A stretch of DNA of 64,000 nucleotides from Sporodiniella umbellata (lineage: Eukaryota; Mucoromycota; Mucoromycetes; Mucorales; Rhizopodaceae), in assembly GCA_025677835.1 (NCBI GenBank), contig JAIXMR010000017.1, forward strand, positions 1 to 64,000, in the 5' to 3' direction. The translations under genes and the position numbers were made by a program. Position 1 is the stretch's first letter, and every line of letters begins with the position of its first letter. Below the pieces are notes generated by a model. It did not search any database, was not told where the DNA came from, and was given only the letters and a program-made list of their open reading frames with translations. This document shows positions 57,671-64,000 of the stretch, piece after piece.

Positions 57671-59990
57671 TTGATTTGGAAAGAAAAGGGCTTTTTTTAA
57701 TGGTCTACTTGCTAATTAGTGCTCCTTGCAAAAGCACCATGCAAACTAAAATCAGGAGTCTTGGTCTTATCAGCGTCATAATTCCGATAATCCTCTTTAC
57801 TAAAACAGTTTCTACCATATTCATTTTCGGAATGTAGATGTAGTACTGCAACCTTTTATCATATAATTCAAAAAAGAAGGCATTTAAAAAATATAGGTAT
57901 CATCTGTCTGCCTTTTGGTAGTAAGTGGTTTACAGGTTGTTTCAAGTCTTAACATACAGTGCAGTTTATAATAGTGTGCACAAAGTTAAAGTTTGAAGTC
58001 GAGGTTAGAGCCAAAGTTAAAAAGGAGCCTATAGTATAGGGATCAGCTATATAAAAGATGATGGAAACTACAAGAAGGGTAAAGCCTATCCGCACAAAAA
58101 GGAGGTCAAAAGCGGTGGTTGCAAAAAGAACGCTATGTCCCTAAATTAATTGACAAAAAAAATTTCATAACCATCTATTCACCATGAGCAATCCCCTCAT
58201 TTTTCTTTTGAGCCAATATTGGAGAATCAACACCTGTTTGACCACCTATTGGTCAATTTTCAGCCTGTTGACAATAACGCTTTAGAAATTTCCAAAAAGA
58301 AAAGAGAGCAGCCAACTCTTTAAGAAACCCGGACTCCCCTTAGTCATGTTCGAAGTTAGACAATAAGAATATATTCAAGCCTCACCAGTGGCCTAAACAA
58401 AACCCTCAACCATATTATGTCAAACGCTGTGGGGAGGTTATAAATATGTTACACTAGATCTAGAAGATCCTACACTCCGGTTTTGGGACCCCAGGGTAGA
58501 CAAATTCAAAAAAAACATATTACCTCGGTCCATTGAAACCATGGTATTTTTCCAATGAAGCAAATAGCAAAAACCTAGTTCAAGTTTGAGCGAAAGGCGA
58601 ATAGAGAAACCCGAAAAACTAATTTTTGTTTTCGGGATATTAGATAGTATTAAAAAGCCAAAAAGTAGTTAAGCAAAAACAACCTATTTGGCCTATATAG
58701 CCAGAGTAACAAAAAAGCAGACTATACCTTGACGTTTACATACACTTTGATGCCTAAGCCCAAGCTACTAGGTATCATTTCCAACAGGGGAAGAAAGTGC
58801 GTTGGTTTGAAGAATTACCAAAATGTGAGAATCCTGTAATCTTCGTTATATAGTATCCGATTGTCATATTCAATTAAAACTCAATTACATTACATCTCTT
58901 TACTCTTACACAAGTGGCTGCATTCATATTCCGAAACTGAATAGTAATTTCATTGTCATTTTGCAGACTACAAAACAGTAGAATGAGTTACCCAAAAAAA
59001 GTTCAGTCACACTCATCCATGAGGATCGACCGACCCCGCGAGTAAGCATTTGTTTTAATTGAAACAACCAATGTACACTAGCAAGACAACGGCCATATAG
59101 CTGTTTTTGGTGTTTTAAATAAGCATTAGACTTATCTTTTCAACCGAATTTTTGATAGCCAAACTCTTTGTATCATTCAATACCGAGCGTTTAACAAAAG
59201 GCTCAAAGACAGTTCAGATTTGTGGTCAGTTGGTCTTTGCAAAAGGTGTAACTAAATTTTTTTAGATGTCTTTCTTTATAGTGCAAGCATCAAAAAAATT
59301 ATTGCTGTCATCATTCGATTGAGTCAAGAGCGGCACTATCACCCTTTCCTTGTAAGCAGTTGCTGATGTGGTGTAAGATTTAGGTATTTTTTGAACTGAA
59401 AATCTGGCTTAAGCGTTTTGCGGGGTTATACGCAAATTGTATATTTATAATAAATTCAATTTGGCTTTTTCTTTTTTTCAATGTATTTTTGTACAGTTAA
59501 ATAGAACCATTGCCTTTCTTTTGGCAGTTTTCGGTATTTTCCTTCGTTAATTGTCTCTTACCTTACAATTAACCTAATTAAGCAAATACCGTAACCTGGT
59601 TTTTATTTTAACCCCAACCATAAGGCTATTGTAGGCGTTTTGGAATTGGGCAGGCTTACTATCTTCGCAGCTCTTTTGCCAGTCAACATATACTGTCTTT
59701 TTTTGTGAGCGACCATGCTTTTTTATTTTAAAACATTACTGTGAGCACAATCGAGATTTATTAACTACCCGTATGCAGACTTTTTTTTTGAACACGTATT
59801 TTGAATTACCTTGTGCAAGGCGAGTTTTTGTATAGATTGAGCTTAAAATGTTCGCTGAAACCACGGACAAAAAAAGATGTGAACACAAAAAAAAAAAGGT
59901 GAACACAAAGAAAAAATATAAAAACGCACTTCTTCCTCTTTCTTTCCTACTTTTTTTTCTTTGTTCAATTAAATATTAACCAGCTGAGCC
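57671..59990. other. 2.3-kb intergenic region
   Basis: No supported gene. Somewhat less AT-extreme than the 47-53 kb desert around 58050-58850, with fragments of open frame broken by stops. This could be an old decayed insertion but nothing is identifiable. The right end holds the methyltransferase promoter, with GTGAACACAAA repeated at 59879 and 59899. Confidence 0.45.
59917..59923 (+). promoter_or_regulatory. TATA box of methyltransferase gene
   Basis: TATAAAA 68 bases before the start codon. It lies just after two copies of GTGAACACAAA spaced 20 bases apart, which may be a bound upstream element. Confidence 0.45.
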
Positions 59991-61342
59991 ATGGGCATCA
60001 AACAATCGAAATATAATAGGCAGCGACAGGATTCCAGGAGAAAAAGCGTGAATACAAATGCTACATCGGTAGTTTCGGATTCGAATAATTCTATTACTAT
60101 CGGTGGAAGACAGTATCATACTGACGATACAATCACCTGTATCCTTCCCAAAGACGAAATAGAGCAGGACAGACTGAATTCAGTAAGGAAACAAATACAC
60201 ATTTATAGAAGAAAAAGAATAAAAAAAAAATAGAATATATATTTACCAGATATTTCAACCTTTTTTTCGGCAACAGCAACATTTTTCTGTAAAAGCTTTG
60301 TTTGAAGGGTATGCTCCGAATTCTTTATCCTCTAAACTAAAGACTGTTGTTTATTAGAAACAATGTTCTGGAGTCTATAGAGGCGCTGCTGCCCAGGAAT
60401 GCTGCTGTACTCGATCTCGGGTGTGGGACTGGTTGTTGGGTTTTGGTAAAGCTTATCTCTCTTTTTTTTTAAGATTAGAAATCTTATAATGATCTAGGAA
60501 ATGGCTACAGATCACCCAGAGTATCGTTTTACAGGTGTTGATATAGCAGAGATGTTTCCAACTACAATTCGGCCTGACAATATTCAGTTTGAAAGATTAA
60601 ACATTGTTCAGGGTTTGCCCTACCCTGATAACACATTCGACTTTGTAAATGTACGTTTGATGCTGAGCGCCTTTTGTGTGGATGAGTGGCCTATGGTTAT
60701 CAAAGACATATACAGAGTTTTGAAGCCGGGGGGAGCTGTTGAGCTGATGGAGACAAGATTTCCGGTAACGCATATTCTGAATCTATTATAAAAAAAAATT
60801 GACATACAGGTATTAGGAAAAAGATCGAATTCCAATAGTAGATAAACTGAATCAAACATGTAGGTATCAAAAAAACCGTTGATCGATCTCATGTACTTAT
60901 GTTTGTATACCTACGTAACAGTTTACCAAGTAATGTTGGAAAACAATAAAGACCCGTGCATTTCGGCTAAATTAGGGTCGCTGTTACAAGAATCGAACTT
61001 TGAACTTTTAGACGTGCAAGAACGGTTCGTACGATACAGTAAGTGTTACGCATTTTAATGTGCCGCATTCTGGATTTATGATTAATAGTTGATAAAAAAG
61101 AGACGCCCCTTGGTGCTGTAGCAAAGGAAATGCTCGGTAACTGGAAACTTGCCCTTCTCGGGTTACAGCCAGTTTTAGCGGAGCGTCTTGTGGAGAATCC
61201 TGACGAATATGAAGCGTTTATAGATAGTTACATCAAAGGCATTTTAGAAGAGCAATGGGCGCCGTGTTTTTTAGCATTTGCTGCTCGAAAGCCAATTGAT
61301 ACCAATGCCCCTCTTAAAACAAATAATACTGATGCTGCTTAG
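59991..61342 (+). CDS. SAM-dependent methyltransferase with myristoylation-like N-terminus
   Basis: Six exons (59991-60182, 60277-60308, 60358-60445, 60498-60764, 60864-61038, 61089-61342) give 335 residues. Class I methyltransferase fold: motif I 'AAVLDLGCGTGCWVL', 'YRFTGVDIAEMFP', 'NIVQGLPYPDNTFDFVNVRL' and 'VIKDIYRVLKPGGAVELME'. C-terminal part 'PLGAVAKEMLGNWKLALLGL'. The N-terminus MGIKQSKY fits the N-myristoylation consensus (Gly2, Ser6) followed by basic residues, suggesting membrane association. Substrate unknown. Intron 4 is drawn to the TAG at 60861-60863; the nearer CAG at about 60809 would add VLGKRSNS and then hit a stop. The intact model is preferred, but see findings. Confidence 0.75.
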
Positions 61343-62637
61343 GTTGTAGTCTCCATTTCTTCTCGTAATTATAATTATTTCTATATGTCCTCTACATTTC
61401 TTTCTTTTTTTTTTTTCTTTTTGTATGACTTGTGTGCAAATATGTTTTTTAAAAGAGTTTCTTTTTTTTTTTTTAACAAAAATAAAAATTAAACTTATCT
61501 ACCTGACAATGGTCTGAGCGTATCTTTTTTTTAAAAGAGAGGTAGTCAGAAAGGGCAAAAATTTCCGTTTCCTAGCTACAACTTTTCAGTGTAAGATAGC
61601 GTGGCACGAAATTTTTTTCAATGTGTGTAATGATTATAAATGTTACATTAGCTTTGAAGCAAAAACAAAAATCTTTGAGTAGTATTGAGAATTTTTTTTT
61701 TTATCGGTACAATTGCTATTACGGCCGCGCTTTGAAACACGACAAACTTTGACACGGTGCAATCCAGTCTCTTCTTTCTCACAATAGTCAATATAAAACT
61801 TCTGAGTACTAATCGCGCTGAAATCTTACAAGCACGTTTCTTTTTGGCTTTATAGTAAACCTACAGAGACCACTATTAAAGAGAACGGATTATGTCATCA
61901 AAGTGACCATACAAAGAGAAGTAACTACAAAGTGTACTTTTGTCTTATATAATATCGTTGTCTATAGTCTTTCTTACTATAAAATTACTTATCCAATCGT
62001 AAAGACTGTGATATATTTCTAGATAGTGTTCTGTATAACGACAGAACATATGGTGTTATAATTACGAACTATAGCATATGCAAAAAGAAGAACAAACTGA
62101 ATAACAACAACTTGTAGAGGAGAAGAACAAATTATTGTATGTGTGCGTTTTTGCTTGGCCTTTTGCTTGGCTCAATTAATAAAATTTATAGTTTTAATAT
62201 AAGACGTAAGCCGATTCTTAATCAGACAATCAGTTTGGAATAGCGCGTCCTTGTCATTTAACACTTTTTCCTCAAACCGACGATCTTTTCACATCAACTT
62301 TAAACGGCGAAATTGCTATAGACACGACTCTGTATTGACGCCCGATATCACTTAGTCAGCTTGTCTTCTGTTTGTAGTTTTTTTTTTGTTTGCACAAAAA
62401 CTTCTCGTTAGCCAGCTTCGTTCAATTTAAAAAAGCGTTGTTGCTGTACGTTTTAGCTTTTTTTGGTTATGCACATAAATGGTGCAAATACGTGTATTTC
62501 TTGAGTATCCCTGCCATTGCAAAAAAGCCTTAACATAACGCAGCACTATTAATTTTTAGTCTTAGCATATACATTAGGTTTCATTCTCTTTACTTTATTT
62601 TATGAGCAAAAAAAAAAAAGAACGGAATATAAAGCGC
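61343..62637. other. 1.3-kb intergenic region
   Basis: Between the 3' ends of the methyltransferase and eL20 genes. AT-rich with T-runs; no gene seen. Confidence 0.5.
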
Positions 62638-63706
62638 TTAATAGAAGGTGGAGGGTCTCTTGGCAACGAAGAGAGAGCGGTGCTTCTTGTCGGCCTTAAC
62701 GATGCGGTGAGGCAAGGGGAAAGATAGCTTAGGAGACAAGATTTGTCTAATGTATTGACGGCGAATGTCAGCGTTGGAAACTTCAGCAACACGGATAATT
62801 TGAACTGATCTGAAACGAGCACGATGACGAGCAGCCATATCTTGGTCTATAAAACAAATTTTTAGCTCCTATCTGGATAATACCTATATCACTTACAACA
62901 GGTGTCAACAGCTTCAACACGGCTCATGGCACGGTATTCCTTGTACATGTTGTGAGTACCAGAACGAGAATCGTAACGGATCCAGATACCAAAGTTCTTG
63001 ATCTGCTCGGGACGCTTTTCATGGATCTACAGTGCAGGCAATGGATTAGCTTAAAACCTTTAAACTGCGTTTGTATTCTTACTTGGTTCAAAGCAACAAT
63101 TTCACCAGCAGCCTTCTTGACCTTACGGAGCTTCTTCAAGAAGTACCAGAAACGAGACTTAGCAACAACATCGTTAGGAGCAAAGATTCTCATACGGTAG
63201 AGCTTGGGGGAGGTCTCTTGTTCAGAGGGGAGCTTGCGTCCAACAACCTTTTTTCATATGTTAGTGTGTAACCTTAAGTTGGTCTTTTTATTTTTATTTA
63301 CTTGATATTCTTTCAACTGTTAAAAAATCAAAGAAAAAAAACCTCAAACGTTAGTTCGATTTTTAGCCCATATACGGTTTTGCGCAAGGACGAGAATGGA
63401 AATGTGGATGATTTCAATTACAATTAAATGCTATAGTATCCCAAATTTGAAATCTCAAATTTCCGACATCAGTTGATCTTGTATGCCGTATCTATTCTGT
63501 CTAAGACACAATCCATCTATTGACTCAATTTGCCGTATATAGTGAAGTATATGTTTGACTAAATCCTCTATACAGGTTGAAGTTTTCACCTCTAAATATG
63601 TGTCGGTCTTATTTGCCGCATCCATCCATCCATCCGTTGTTCCATCCATCCGTTGTTCCATCCATCCTTGCGCTTAATCGTGACAAAGACTTACTCTGCA
63701 AACCAT
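62638..63706 (-). CDS. RPL20: 60S ribosomal protein eL20 (L18a/L20)
   Basis: Five exons (63695-63706, 63302-63316, 63083-63247, 62897-63026, 62638-62846) give 176 residues (yeast 172, S. pombe 176). Large-subunit cytosolic ribosomal protein. Sequence is strongly conserved: '[14 protein letters not shown]', '[20 protein letters not shown]', '[20 protein letters not shown]', '[16 protein letters not shown]', '[19 protein letters not shown]', ending KRPSTFY. Exons 2-5 are secure. The first exon (MVCR) is inferred from an ATG with a consensus GTAAGT donor and correct phase across a 378-base first intron, the longest seen in this window. That intron contains a 16-bp tandem repeat. Confidence 0.9.
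63620..63667. repeat. 16-bp tandem repeat in eL20 intron 1
   Basis: Unit CCATCCATCCGTTGTT at 63626 and 63642, with a third partial copy to 63667. It is itself built from CATC units. Confidence 0.9.
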
Positions 63707-63846
63707 ATTGTCCTTCCGTTCAAATGATAAAAAGAGGGATTCAATAGTACCTTAAACGGAACGCTTCAATTACTGCCCCCCTCGGGCGGTCTAAGGCTTT
63801 CAATGGACAAACCATCGCATACAACCCACCGAGTCTTCAAAAACAG

Positions 63847-63854
63847 CAGTCACA
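63847..63854 (+). promoter_or_regulatory. HomolD-like box upstream of eL20
   Basis: CAGTCACA, an exact match to the fission yeast HomolD core promoter box of ribosomal protein genes. It lies 141 bases upstream of the eL20 start and 73 bases upstream of the divergent ATG at 63927. An 8-mer occurs by chance about twice per 64 kb counting both strands (another copy is at 59004), so this rests on its position. Confidence 0.4.
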
Positions 63855-63926
63855 CAATATGTTTTTCCGGATTTCTATACAACTTTTGTGTTTTCTTTCA
63901 GTGTCTATACCCCTTCACCTATATTC

Positions 63927-64000
63927 ATGTCCAGCTCTGCACTTATAGCGGCTAGAAAAAGAGTTGAAACCTCCTTGAAGAAATTTGAGGTTCCAACCCA
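63927..64000 (+). CDS. 5' end of a gene running off the window
   Basis: ATG with an open frame to the edge, encoding MSSSALIAARKRVETSLKKF and EVPT. It sits 220 bases from the divergent eL20 start. Too short to identify; reported as a partial candidate. Confidence 0.3.
   Translation, partial: MSSSALIAARKRVETSLKKFEVPT

Noticed and set aside
57956..57995. TA followed by CAGTGCAG, reminiscent of a Tc1/mariner end
   Set aside because: No matching inverted copy was found downstream and no transposase motif. A few bases of resemblance are not evidence.
58390..58460. Fragment reading QWPKQNPQPY, faintly like the transposase WPxQSPDLNP motif
   Set aside because: Frame is short, lacks the DLNP residues and has stops on both sides. 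Treated as chance.

Overview
The window is nuclear DNA of a fungus. Genes carry many short introns (about 50-100 bases, GT-AG), the DNA is AT-rich, and introns and spacers are full of long A and T homopolymers. Protein content and gene style (fungal Cut8/Sts1, Sla1, Dug3, Hsp104, a fungal-type glutamine-dependent NAD synthetase, an S. pombe-like INO80 HMG subunit) point to an early-diverging filamentous fungus. Mucoromycota/Mucorales is the most likely placement, but that is an inference from style, not a proof. No tRNA, rRNA, CRISPR array, intact transposon or virus was recognised.

Layout. 0.5-1.6 kb: Cut8/Sts1 proteasome tether (-). 1.6-5.0 kb: gene-poor. 5.0-7.1 kb: HMG-box INO80-type subunit (-) and the PIG-L/Gpi12 de-N-acetylase (-). 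8.2-9.2 kb: TATA-binding protein (+). 9.4-14.5 kb: spermidine synthase (-), an unrecognised two-hydrophobic-segment protein (-) and NAD synthetase (-). 14.8-17.4 kb: a tail-anchored APSES/KilA-N-like protein (+) and a mitochondrial BCKDH/PDH kinase (+). 17.5-21.2 kb: secreted subtilase (-) and a small HSF-type factor (-). 22.8-27.9 kb: Dug3 amidotransferase (+), glycerol-3-phosphate dehydrogenase (-) and eIF4B-like RRM protein (-). 28.9-35.0 kb: a roughly 2000-residue Nup192/Nup205 nucleoporin (+). 36.7-40.8 kb: Sla1 (+) and mitochondrial ribosomal protein mL54 (-). 41.7-47.1 kb: Hsp104 (+) and NatA auxiliary subunit Naa15 (-). 47.1-53.6 kb: a 6.5-kb gene desert with a diverged duplicated element. 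53.6-57.7 kb: Tls1/C9orf78-like protein (-), a small coiled-coil protein (-), cytosolic seryl-tRNA synthetase (+) and a small unknown (-). 60.0-61.3 kb: SAM-dependent methyltransferase with a myristoylation-like N-terminus (+). 62.6-63.7 kb: ribosomal protein eL20 (-), divergent from a gene that runs off the right edge.

These are mostly unrelated housekeeping genes and there is no operon-like logic. Shared themes are nuclear organisation (Nup192, Cut8/Sts1, the Bqt4-like tail-anchored protein, INO80 subunit, Tls1-like), translation (eIF4B, SerRS, eL20, mL54, Naa15) and stress (Hsp104, HSF-like, Gpd1). I assembled exon models by hand; every multi-exon model closes in frame across all junctions. 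Recurrent oddities are tiny first coding exons (as short as 4 nt), one GC-AG intron, introns holding a T-run abutting an A-run, and one methyltransferase intron whose nearer 3' splice site would truncate the protein. The most open questions lie in the 47-53.6 kb desert and in the three unrecognised proteins.
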